In this document: positions 1 through 6,157 of the stretch, in pieces
Numbering within the stretch: the first letter of the stretch is position 1
Layout of the letters: every line of letters starts with the position of its first letter
Assembly: GCA_021793115.1 (NCBI GenBank)
Contig: JAJYTJ010000097.1
Span: forward strand, 1 to 14,191
Source of the DNA: Actinomycetes bacterium
GTDB lineage: Bacteria; Actinomycetota; Actinomycetes; Actinomycetales; Cellulomonadaceae
Reading direction: 5' to 3'
Length of the DNA stretch: 14,191 nucleotides
Made by a program: the position numbers and the translations under genes
The notes under the pieces: generated by a model
What the model was told of the DNA's origin: nothing
The model's database searches: none
What the model saw: the letters and a program-made list of their open reading frames with translations, nothing else

Positions 1-1164
1 CTGCGCCCGCGCATAGTCGGCGACCGCCGCGTACGACTGCTGCATGCGGTGCGCGAGACGCTCCTCGATCTCGGGCTCGGTCCACCAGTACGCCTCGTTG
101 GCCTGGACCCACTCGAAGTACGACACCACGACGCCGCCCGCGTTGGCGAGGATGTCCGGCACCACCACGACGCCGCGCTCGGCCAGCACCCGGTCGCCCG
201 CCGTCGTCGTCGGCCCGTTCGCCGCCTCGACCACCCAGCGCGCCTTGACCCGGCCGGCCGCCTCCTCGTCGAGCACGCCCTCGATGGCGGCGGGGAAGAG
301 GAGGTCGACGTCGAGCGCCAGCAGGGCGTCGTTGGAGACGGGGTCGGCGCCGGGGAAGCCGACGACGGACCCGGTGCGCTGCACGTGCGCGAGGAGCGCC
401 GGCACGTCGAGACCCTCCGGCGCCGTCACGCCGCCGTGCTCGTCGGAGACGGCCACCACGCGGGTACCCGCCTCGGCGAGGAACCGAGCGAGGTGCGAGC
501 CGACCTTGCCGAACCCCTGCACCGCAGCGCTGACCTCCCGCAGGTCCACCCCGGCGTCCGCGAGCGTGGCGGCGGCGATGTGCACCACGCCCCGACTGGT
601 CGCGGTGGCCCGGCCGAGCGAGCCGCCGACCGACAGCGGCTTGCCGGTGGTGACGGCGGGGATGGTGTAGCCCCGGTTCACGGAGTAGGTGTCCATCACC
701 CACGCCATGGTCTGCTCGTCGGTGCCCACGTCGGGCGCCATGATGTCCCGCTCGGGACCGATCATCGGCATGATCTCGCTCGTGTAGCGCCGCGTGACGC
801 GCTCGAGCTCGGCGCTGCTGTACCTGCTCGGGTCCAGCGCGACACCGCCCTTCGCGCCGCCGTACGGCAGCTCGACGACGGCGCACTTCCACGTCATCCA
901 CATCGCCAGGGCGCGGACCTCGTCGAGGTCCACCGTGGCGGCGTAGCGCAGCCCGCCCTTGCCGGGGCCGCGCGAGATGTTGTGCTGCACCCGGTAGCCG
1001 TGCCGGATCTCCACGTGCCCGTCGTCACGGCGCAGCGGCACCGCGACGTGCATCTCGCGGCGCGGGGTCGCGAGCATCTCGTGCATGCCGTCGTCGTAGC
1101 CGAGGATCTCGATCGCCGTCGCCAGCTGCGCCCGCGCCGTCGCGAGCGGGTTCAGGTCCGCCAT
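1..1164 (-). CDS. Glu/Leu/Phe/Val dehydrogenase, 3' end beyond the window
   Basis: This gene encodes an amino acid dehydrogenase of the hexameric glutamate dehydrogenase family, a cytoplasmic enzyme that interconverts L-glutamate and 2-oxoglutarate plus ammonium with NAD(P). The 388 visible residues begin MADLNPLATA. They contain GPGKGGLRY with Lys69, MTWK with Lys93, PYGGAKGG with Lys105, and DIMAPDVGT with Asp145. These correspond to the substrate-binding and catalytic Lys/Asp set of the family. The Rossmann nucleotide loop GFGKVG lies at about 217-222, followed by an acidic residue after the second strand (Asp241). Family members run to about 420 residues, so roughly 30 C-terminal residues lie off the left edge. 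The ATG at 1162-1164 has no good Shine-Dalgarno. A CACAGT hexamer on the minus strand (1171-1176) ends 6 bases before it and may be the -10 of a leaderless transcript. The gene follows the LacI gene on the same strand after 82 bases. Preference for Glu over Leu or Phe is likely but not proven. Confidence 0.93.
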   Translation of the reverse strand, partial: MADLNPLATARAQLATAIEILGYDDGMHEMLATPRREMHVAVPLRRDDGHVEIRHGYRVQHNISRGPGKGGLRYAATVDLDEVRALAMWMTWKCAVVELPYGGAKGGVALDPSRYSSAELERVTRRYTSEIMPMIGPERDIMAPDVGTDEQTMAWVMDTYSVNRGYTIPAVTTGKPLSVGGSLGRATATSRGVVHIAAATLADAGVDLREVSAAVQGFGKVGSHLARFLAEAGTRVVAVSDEHGGVTAPEGLDVPALLAHVQRTGSVVGFPGADPVSNDALLALDVDLLFPAAIEGVLDEEAAGRVKARWVVEAANGPTTTAGDRVLAERGVVVVPDILANAGGVVVSYFEWVQANEAYWWTEPEIEERLAHRMQQSYAAVADYARAQ

Positions 1165-1213
1165 GGGGCCACTGTGCCACCCCGGTGCGGAAACCGCGCG
1201 CATCCCGGCCGTA

Positions 1214-1232
1214 CGCCGAATCCGCTTCGGCG
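1214..1232 (-). terminator. Small hairpin after the lacI-family gene
   Basis: A perfect 7-bp inverted repeat, CGCCGAA / TTCGGCG with a 5-base loop, lies 14 bases past the stop of the repressor gene. No T-run follows on the minus strand. It could be a weak terminator or an RNA 3'-end structure separating the sugar operon from the dehydrogenase gene. Readthrough is quite possible. Confidence 0.35.
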
Positions 1233-1246
1233 CGCCGACGCCAGCG

Positions 1247-2302
1247 CTACGCCGACGCGCGCACCACGAGCTCGGGAGCGAAGATCATCGGCGCGCCCGC
1301 CTCGGCCCCGCCCTGCAGCTGCTCCAGCAGCCGCAGCCCCGCCGCGCGCGCCATGGCCACCACGGGCTGCACCACGCTCGTCAGCGGGGGAGTGGTCGAG
1401 GCGGCGATCGCGCTGTTGTCGTAGCCGACCACCGCGACGTCGTCGGGCACCACCCGGCCGGCCTCGGCCAGCGCCGTCAGCGCGCCGGAGGCCATGAGGT
1501 CGGAGGCGACGAAGATGCCGTCGACGTCGGGGTGCTCGGCGAGCAGCTGCCGCGTGGCGGCGGTGCCGCCCGCGATGGTGAAGTCGCCCACGGCGAGCGC
1601 GTCGTCGCTCTGGCCCGCCTGGGCCATGGCGGCACGCCACCCGGCGAGGCGGTCGATGCCGGCGGACATGTCCTGGGGGCCCGCCACCGTGCCGATGCGG
1701 CGGCGCCCGAGGTCGACGAGGCGCGCCGTCGCGAGCCGCCCGCCCTCGACGTTGTCCACGTCGACGTACTGCAGCCCGGCGTCGTCCTCGCCGGTCGCGC
1801 CCAGGGGGCGGCCGACGAACACGCTCGGGAGCCGCGCCTCGACGAGGGCCCGGTCCAGGTCGTCGTCCCGGTGGTGCGACACGACGATCGCGCCGTCGAC
1901 GTGCCCGCTGCGCAGGTAGCGCACCGTCCGCTGGCTCTGCCCGGGCCGGGCGATGACGAGCACCATCTGGATGTCGGAGTCCGCGAGGGCCGCCGACACT
2001 CCGGACAGCGTGCCGGCGAAGAACGGGTCGGTGAGGACCCGCTCGTCGGGCTCGGGGAAGACGAGCGCGATCGAGTCCGTGCGCCGCGTCACGAGCGAGC
2101 GTGCTGCACGGTTCGGCAGGTAGCCGAGCTCGGCGACGGCCGCCTCCACGCTGGCCAGGGTCTCAGGGGAGACGCGCAAGCCGCCGTTGATGGCGCGCGA
2201 GGCGGTGGAGCGGGACACACCCGCGCGCGCCGCCACCTCCTCGAGCGTCGGGACCGCCGGCGGCGTGGTGCCGGTCGCCGGGCGGTGGCCGTGGGACGCC
2301 AT
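1247..2302 (-). CDS. cebR: LacI-family repressor, CebR/CelR-like
   Basis: This is a 351-residue LacI/GalR-family transcription factor. The helix-turn-helix TLEEVAARAGVSRSTASRAI occupies about residues 19-38. The hinge-helix segment LGYLPNRAARSL follows, then a periplasmic-binding-protein-like sensor domain ending in the family-typical DVAVVGYDNSAIA and PPLTSV. The ATG at 2300-2302 was chosen because AAGGGAG (2309-2315 on the complement) sits 6 bases upstream. An in-frame start 51 bases further up has no such site and would overlap the upstream gene. It is the last gene of the importer operon, 34 bases after the MalG-type permease stop. Sensor-domain phrases such as RTDSIALVFPEPDER resemble Streptomyces CebR as I recall it. 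The palindromes upstream of the operon match the CebR/CelR operator. I infer that it represses its own operon and is released by a cello-oligosaccharide. The ligand is not proven, and another beta-glucoside or disaccharide is possible. Confidence 0.88.
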   Translation of the reverse strand: MASHGHRPATGTTPPAVPTLEEVAARAGVSRSTASRAINGGLRVSPETLASVEAAVAELGYLPNRAARSLVTRRTDSIALVFPEPDERVLTDPFFAGTLSGVSAALADSDIQMVLVIARPGQSQRTVRYLRSGHVDGAIVVSHHRDDDLDRALVEARLPSVFVGRPLGATGEDDAGLQYVDVDNVEGGRLATARLVDLGRRRIGTVAGPQDMSAGIDRLAGWRAAMAQAGQSDDALAVGDFTIAGGTAATRQLLAEHPDVDGIFVASDLMASGALTALAEAGRVVPDDVAVVGYDNSAIAASTTPPLTSVVQPVVAMARAAGLRLLEQLQGGAEAGAPMIFAPELVVRASA

Positions 2303-2336
2303 CGGGGGCTCCCTTCCTCGGACGTTGCTGGCCGCG

Positions 2337-3254
2337 TCAGCCCTTGACCGCACCCGCCATGATGCCGGAGACCAGCTGCCGCCCGGCGAAGAAGAACAGG
2401 GCGATCAGCGGGAACGCCGTGAGCGCGACGCCGGACATGATGAGCGTGTAGTCGGTGAAGTGACCACCCTTGAGGTTAGCGGCCGCGACGGTGAGGACGG
2501 CGTTCTTGTTCGGGCCGAGGATGAGCATGGGCCAGAAGTAGTTGGTCCACTGCGCGACGAACGTGAACAGCGCGAGCATGGCCGCCGCGGGGCGCGCGGC
2601 CGGCACCGCGACGTGCCAGAACGTGCGGATCATCGAGCAGCCGTCCATGCGCGCTGCCTCGATGAGCTCGTAGGGCAGCGCGGCGTCGAGGTACTGCGTC
2701 ATCCAGAACACGCCGAACGCCGTGACCAGCGCCGGGATGACGACCGCCCAGATCGACCCGAACAGGTGCAGCTTGCTCATCATGAGGTAGAGCGGCACCA
2801 CGGCGAGCTGCGTCGGGATCGCCATGGTGGCGATGACGAAGAACAGCAGCGGCTCGCGGCCACGGAACCGCAGCTTGGAGAAGGCGTACCCGGCGAGCGT
2901 CGCGAACGTCACGGTGCTGGCCGCGGTGACGGTCGACACGAGCGCGGAGCCGCCGAGGGCACGCCAGAAGTTGATCGCGTCGAACGCGGTGCGCAGGTTC
3001 CGGAACAGACCCGACCCGAACTTCAGTGCGGCGGCGCCGTACTGCGTGTCGGTGGTGGGCTGCGACGCGATCGAGATGGCGTAGTAGAGCGGGAAGATCG
3101 AGATGAGCAGCACCACGGTGAGCACGACGTACGACGCCCACCCGGCGCGGCGGCCCTCGCCCGTCACCTGGAGCCGGCGCTTGCGGGCCGCGGCCCGGGC
3201 GATGCCCTTGCCGGCGCTCTGCTGCAGGACGGCGACGGAGACCTCGCGGTTCAT
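2337..3254 (-). CDS. cebG: Sugar ABC transporter permease, MalG/CebG type
   Basis: This is a 305-residue inner-membrane permease of the carbohydrate uptake (CUT1) ABC family. It has about six hydrophobic segments, near residues 41-62, 103-122, 136-157, 167-187, 224-246 and 272-290. The cytoplasmic EAA loop reads YELIEAARMDGCS, with EAA at 199-201 and Gly205; this is where the ATPase docks. The C-terminus FFAGRQLVSGIMAGAVKG is typical of MalG-type subunits. The ATG at 3252-3254 overlaps the TGA of the preceding permease gene as ATGA, and a strong AAGGAGG (3262-3268 on the complement) lies 7 bases upstream, so translation is probably coupled. A longer in-frame reading up to 3437 lies inside the upstream gene and is a shadow. 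It should pair with the MalF-type subunit to form the pore. No ATPase gene is nearby, so a shared MsiK-like ATPase encoded elsewhere is inferred. Confidence 0.93.
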   Translation of the reverse strand: MNREVSVAVLQQSAGKGIARAAARKRRLQVTGEGRRAGWASYVVLTVVLLISIFPLYYAISIASQPTTDTQYGAAALKFGSGLFRNLRTAFDAINFWRALGGSALVSTVTAASTVTFATLAGYAFSKLRFRGREPLLFFVIATMAIPTQLAVVPLYLMMSKLHLFGSIWAVVIPALVTAFGVFWMTQYLDAALPYELIEAARMDGCSMIRTFWHVAVPAARPAAAMLALFTFVAQWTNYFWPMLILGPNKNAVLTVAAANLKGGHFTDYTLIMSGVALTAFPLIALFFFAGRQLVSGIMAGAVKG

Positions 3255-4321
3255 CGGACGACCTCCTTGACCTTGGTCTTCTTGGCGGGCGCGCCGCCGG
3301 CCGACGAGATACGCCTGGTGAGCACGAAGTTGATGACCGCGAACACCACGATGACGAGGAACAGCAGCCACGCCACGGCGGCCGCGCGCCCCATGTTCGG
3401 CTGGCCCGGCGACGCCTCGACGAAGCCGAGCCGCCACAGGTAGAGCGTCATGGTGAGGAACTCGCCGTTGTTGCCGCCGTAGCCGCTCGTGCCGACCGTG
3501 AACATCTGGGGCTCGTCGAAGATCTGCAGGCCGCCGATGGTGGCCGTGATGATGACGAAGATCAGCGTCGGCCGGATCATCGGGATGGTCACCGAGAAGA
3601 ACTGCCGCAGGCGGCCCGCGCCGTCGATGACCGCGGCCTCGAAGAGGTCACGCGGGATGGCCTGCATGGCGGCCAGCAGGATGAGCGCGTTGTAGCCGGT
3701 CCAGCGGAAGTTGACGATCGACGCGATCGCAATGTGGCTCGCCAGGACGGTGGAGTGCCAGGGGACGGCGGGGATGCCGATCGCCGTGAGGGCGGTGTTG
3801 ATGAGGCCCTGCTGGTCGGAGAAGATCTGGCTGAAGATGATGCCCGCGGCGGACGGCGCCACCACGTAGGGCAGCAGGACGCCCATGCGCCAGAACGTCC
3901 GCGCGCGCAGGTTCGCGTCGAGGATGAACGCCAGGAACAGCGCGGCGATGATCTGCGGGATCGACGAGATGAGGAAGATCGAGAACGTGTTGCGCAGCGC
4001 GATCCAGAACTCGTGCTGGTGCAGCACCCACTGGAAGTTGCCGAGCCACGACGCGTGCGTGTCGCCGCAGATGGCGCCACAGACGGCGACGCCGCCGTCG
4101 CCGCTCAGCGTGCTCCATCTCCGCGTCGCGATCCACGCGGTGTAGATGAGCGGGAACAACCCCGTGATCGCGAAGAGGATGAAGAACGGCGCGGTGTACG
4201 CGTAGGGGGAGATCTTGACGTCGAGCTTGCCGCGGCGGCCTCGCGCCAGCAGCCGTCGCTCGAGACGAGCCCGGTCGGGGTCGATCTCGACCGTTGACGA
4301 CATTGTCGTGTGATGTGCCAC
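3251..4321 (-). CDS. cebF: Sugar ABC transporter permease, MalF/CebF type
   Basis: This is a 356-residue CUT1-family permease. A charged cytoplasmic N-terminus of about 38 residues precedes about six membrane segments, near 44-64, 107-134, 146-166, 193-220, 252-268 and 314-335. The EAA loop is FEAAVIDGAGR, with EAA at 228-230 and Gly234. The start is the GTG at 4319-4321, with AGAGGA (4327-4332 on the complement) 5 bases upstream. An ATG 18 bases further in (codon 7) is an alternative with a poorer leader. The stop overlaps the next gene's start by ATGA. The first outside loop is long (about 67-105) and carries two close cysteines, Cys81 and Cys85. The gene follows the binding-protein gene after 91 bases that contain a strong hairpin. 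It forms the import channel with the MalG-type subunit. The substrate is inferred from the operon's regulator and operators to be a cello-oligosaccharide or related glycan fragment. Confidence 0.92.
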   Translation of the reverse strand: MAHHTTMSSTVEIDPDRARLERRLLARGRRGKLDVKISPYAYTAPFFILFAITGLFPLIYTAWIATRRWSTLSGDGGVAVCGAICGDTHASWLGNFQWVLHQHEFWIALRNTFSIFLISSIPQIIAALFLAFILDANLRARTFWRMGVLLPYVVAPSAAGIIFSQIFSDQQGLINTALTAIGIPAVPWHSTVLASHIAIASIVNFRWTGYNALILLAAMQAIPRDLFEAAVIDGAGRLRQFFSVTIPMIRPTLIFVIITATIGGLQIFDEPQMFTVGTSGYGGNNGEFLTMTLYLWRLGFVEASPGQPNMGRAAAVAWLLFLVIVVFAVINFVLTRRISSAGGAPAKKTKVKEVVR

Positions 4322-4344
4322 GTTCGTCCTCTTCGCTACTGCGA

Positions 4345-4381
4345 GCTCGGGGGACGCCTTCGAGGAAGGCGTCCCCCGAGC
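4345..4381 (-). terminator. Strong intercistronic hairpin between binding-protein and permease genes
   Basis: A perfect 16-bp inverted repeat, with arms 4345-4360 and 4366-4381 and a 5-base loop, sits 31 bases after the stop of the binding-protein gene and 23 bases before the first permease start. No T-tract follows, so it may act as a leaky terminator or as a 3'-end barrier protecting the upstream message. Either would let the lipoprotein be made in excess over the membrane subunits, as is common for importers. The nine-base direct repeat CGCTACTGC flanks it at 4334-4342 and 4382-4390. Confidence 0.75.
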
Positions 4382-4412
4382 CGCTACTGCAGAGACCTAC
4401 CGGATGTCGGGA

Positions 4413-5792
4413 TCAGGAAAGCGACTTGACGTCGCTGATCCACTGGTTCCACGAGGCGCCGGCGTTCATGCTCTTGTCGACGTCGACCCGGTTGAGCGCG
4501 TCCGCCATCTTCGTCTCGATGTCGAAGTACTGCGCACCCTTGTACGGGACCACCGTGACGGCGGCCGCGCGGTCCTTGAAGATGGTGCCGACCGGCGCAT
4601 TGTTCAGGAACGGCTCGGTCTTGCCCGACACCGCCGGGTCCGCCTCAGCGGTCGGAGAGCTCGGGTAGTTCGAGGCGGCCGTGAACACCGCAACCTGCTG
4701 CTGAGCGGCCGTCACCCACGCGGCGACCTTGGCGGCAGCCTCGGCGTTCTTGGACTGCTTCGGCACGACGAGGTACGAGCCACCCCAGTCGCCGCCACCG
4801 CCGGGGAAGACGTTGGCGATGTCCCAGCCCTTGAAGTCGGCGCCGGCGTTGCCCTTGATGTTGTTGATGATCCATGCCGGGCACAGCATCGTCGCGAACT
4901 TGTCGCTCTTGAACGCCGCGTTCCAGTCGTTGCCCCACTGCTTGAGGCCGGCCGACTCCTTGTCGGCGACCGCAGCCGTCGTCAGCTTGTCGTAGGCGGC
5001 CTTGACGTCAGGGTTCGTCGTCGCGATGACGTTGTTGCTCTTGTCGATGAACGAGTACTGCATCTGGTTCACCATGCCCTGCCAGGTCGCGGCCGAGGAG
5101 TCGAACCACGCCTTGCCGGTCTTCTGGACGTACTGCTGGCCCACCTGGAAGTACGAGTCCCACGTGGCGTTCGCGCCACCGAGCAGCTTGGCGACGCCCG
5201 CACGGTCGGAGGGCATACCGGCCGCCTGGAGCAGGTCGGAGCGGTAGCAGATCGCCTCGGGGCCGATGTCGGTGCCGAAGCCGAGGAGCTTGCCGTCCGC
5301 CGTCGTGGCGATCTTGGTCTTCCAGTCCAGCCAGTCGTTGTTGGACGTCTTGAACGGCGTGAGGTCCAGGAACTTGTCGGGCTGCGACATGATCGACGGC
5401 ATCCAGTCGACGTCGACGGCCTGGATGTCGTAGGCGCCGGTGCCGGTGGAGATCGCGGTGTTGAAGGCGGCGCGCGCGTCGTCGGACGACGCCGCGACGG
5501 TCTCCTTCACGGTGACGTTCGGGCAGACCGTCTTGTACTTGGCCCACAGGTCGGCGCCCGGAGCCTTGTCCGTCGACGGCTGGTAGCCGAAGTTGTTGAA
5601 CGTGCTCACCGTGATGGTGGGGTTGCCGGACGGGCATGCGGACGAGGCGTTGGCGGCCCCGGAGGAGGGCTGCGAGGCGGGCGTGGACGCGCTGGTCCCG
5701 CCGCTGTTGCCCGAGGAACAGGCTGCAGCCAGCAGGGCGATGCCCACCACCCCGGCCACAGCACCCCACGACTTGCGTGTGGTCTTGAGCAC
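4413..5792 (-). CDS. cebE: Sugar ABC transporter substrate-binding lipoprotein, CebE-like
   Basis: This is a 459-residue extracellular solute-binding protein of the family that feeds CUT1 importers. It starts with a lipoprotein signal peptide: positive MLKTTRKSW, a hydrophobic stretch, then the lipobox LAAAC with Cys25 as the lipid-anchored residue. A Ser/Gly/Ala/Pro-rich linker of about 28 residues follows. The mature part has family-typical phrases such as AYDIQAVDVDWMPS, NDWLDWK, FGTDIGPEAICYRSDLLQ and the late VVPKQSKNAEAAAKVAAWV. The start is the GTG at 5790-5792, with AAGGGAG (5798-5804 on the complement) 5 bases upstream. It is the first gene of the operon and lies behind a promoter with three LacI-type operators. 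A hairpin follows its stop, consistent with higher expression than the permeases. FGY near the mature N-terminus and GTDxGP recall Streptomyces CebE from memory. That resemblance and the operator match favour cellobiose or cellotriose binding, but the ligand is inferred. Confidence 0.92.
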   Translation of the reverse strand: MLKTTRKSWGAVAGVVGIALLAAACSSGNSGGTSASTPASQPSSGAANASSACPSGNPTITVSTFNNFGYQPSTDKAPGADLWAKYKTVCPNVTVKETVAASSDDARAAFNTAISTGTGAYDIQAVDVDWMPSIMSQPDKFLDLTPFKTSNNDWLDWKTKIATTADGKLLGFGTDIGPEAICYRSDLLQAAGMPSDRAGVAKLLGGANATWDSYFQVGQQYVQKTGKAWFDSSAATWQGMVNQMQYSFIDKSNNVIATTNPDVKAAYDKLTTAAVADKESAGLKQWGNDWNAAFKSDKFATMLCPAWIINNIKGNAGADFKGWDIANVFPGGGGDWGGSYLVVPKQSKNAEAAAKVAAWVTAAQQQVAVFTAASNYPSSPTAEADPAVSGKTEPFLNNAPVGTIFKDRAAAVTVVPYKGAQYFDIETKMADALNRVDVDKSMNAGASWNQWISDVKSLS

Positions 5793-5898
5793 AATGACTC
5801 CCTTGTCAGTCGGACGGCATCAACGCCGCGCTGTCAGAGCCCCCTCAGCCGTCCGGTTGTGCACCGGTGACGTCCGGGCCGGATCCCCTTGATCCGTG

Positions 5899-5912
5899 TG
5901 GGAGCGCTCCCT
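5899..5912. promoter_or_regulatory. LacI-type operator O1 (best match)
   Basis: The sequence TGGGAGCGCTCCCT matches 13 of 14 bases of the CelR/CebR operator TGGGAGCGCTCCCA. The perfect 12-bp palindrome GGGAGCGCTCCC is extended by GTG and CAC on the flanks. It lies about 40 bases downstream of the predicted start of transcription into the sugar operon, a roadblock position. Confidence 0.8.
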
Positions 5913-5924
5913 CACCCATCTGTG

Positions 5925-5938
5925 CGGGAGCGATCCCA
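5925..5938. promoter_or_regulatory. LacI-type operator O2
   Basis: The sequence CGGGAGCGATCCCA matches 12 of 14 bases of the CelR/CebR operator. Its centre is 26 bp from O1 and about 14 bases downstream of the predicted transcription start. It shares a nearly identical 20-base stretch (one mismatch) with O3, extending beyond the palindrome on both sides. Confidence 0.72.
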
Positions 5939-5944
5939 CGCCCT

Positions 5945-5973
5945 GGGGGGAACTGTTTCGCCGCGTTCCCCCC
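5945..5973. repeat. Split inverted repeat across the operon's -10 region
   Basis: A perfect 9-bp inverted repeat, GGGGGGAAC / GTTCCCCCC with 11 bases between the arms, covers the proposed -10 and part of the spacer. The inner six bases of each arm (GGGAAC and GTTCCC) are those of a generic LacI-family half-site, but pulled apart so that the arm centres are 20 bp distant. A second inverted repeat, CCCCCGGT / ACCGGGGG (5969-5976 and 5986-5993), shares one arm with it. Most of this lies upstream of the predicted transcript, so a DNA-level role is likelier than an RNA hairpin. Confidence 0.5.
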
Positions 5974-5981
5974 GGTGTCAA
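5952..5981 (-). promoter_or_regulatory. Promoter candidate for the sugar importer operon
   Basis: Read on the minus strand, a perfect -35 TTGACA (5976-5981) is followed after 18 bases by AACAGT (5952-5957), which keeps three of six TATAAT positions. Transcription would start near 5945, giving a leader of about 150 bases before the GTG at 5792. The perfect -35 and its placement between operators O2 and O3 support it; the -10 is weak. Confidence 0.6.
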
Positions 5982-6006
5982 GGCAACCGGGGGTGACGCG
6001 AGGGTG

Positions 6007-6020
6007 CGGAAGCGATCCCA
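6007..6020. promoter_or_regulatory. LacI-type operator O3 (upstream)
   Basis: The sequence CGGAAGCGATCCCA matches 11 of 14 bases of the CelR/CebR operator. Its 20-base surroundings (6004-6023) repeat those of O2 with one change. It lies upstream of the -35, with its centre 82 bp from O2 and 108 bp from O1, so repression by looping is possible. It is also about 145 bases upstream of the divergent histidine kinase gene. Confidence 0.6.
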
Positions 6021-6145
6021 CGCGATGTCGTTGCAGGTCAGAGGTGGTTTTTGGCACCCTTCGTGTTACCGAATCGTTACGCTCGGACGGCCCGTAGGCG
6101 TGGCCGGTCCGTGGCCCCGCGGTGCCCGGCAGGAGGGCCGCCGCC

Positions 6146-6151
6146 TAGGCT
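6146..6151 (+). promoter_or_regulatory. -10 element for a leaderless kinase transcript
   Basis: TAGGCT fits the actinobacterial -10 pattern TAnnnT and ends exactly 6 bases before the GTG start of the PdtaS-like gene. That spacing places the transcription start at or next to the start codon. No convincing -35 is visible upstream, which is common for such promoters. Confidence 0.55.
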
Positions 6152-6157
6152 GGGCGG

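Noticed and set aside
49..1497. Long plus-strand frames over the dehydrogenase and repressor genes
   Set aside because: The products have no recognisable fold, while the opposite strand carries all the catalytic residues of glutamate dehydrogenase and a LacI helix-turn-helix.
2303..2353. An upstream in-frame start for the LacI-type gene adding 17 residues
   Set aside because: No ribosome binding site is present, the extension overlaps the upstream permease, and AAGGGAG sits at ideal distance before the ATG at 2302.
5845..6057. A 70-codon minus-strand frame in the operon's upstream region
   Set aside because: It starts upstream of the predicted promoter and crosses all the operators. No ribosome binding site or family resemblance is visible.
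6131..6136. AGGAGG as Shine-Dalgarno for the PdtaS-type kinase
   Set aside because: It is 21 bases from the GTG, with no closer in-frame start that would use it. A leaderless start fits better.
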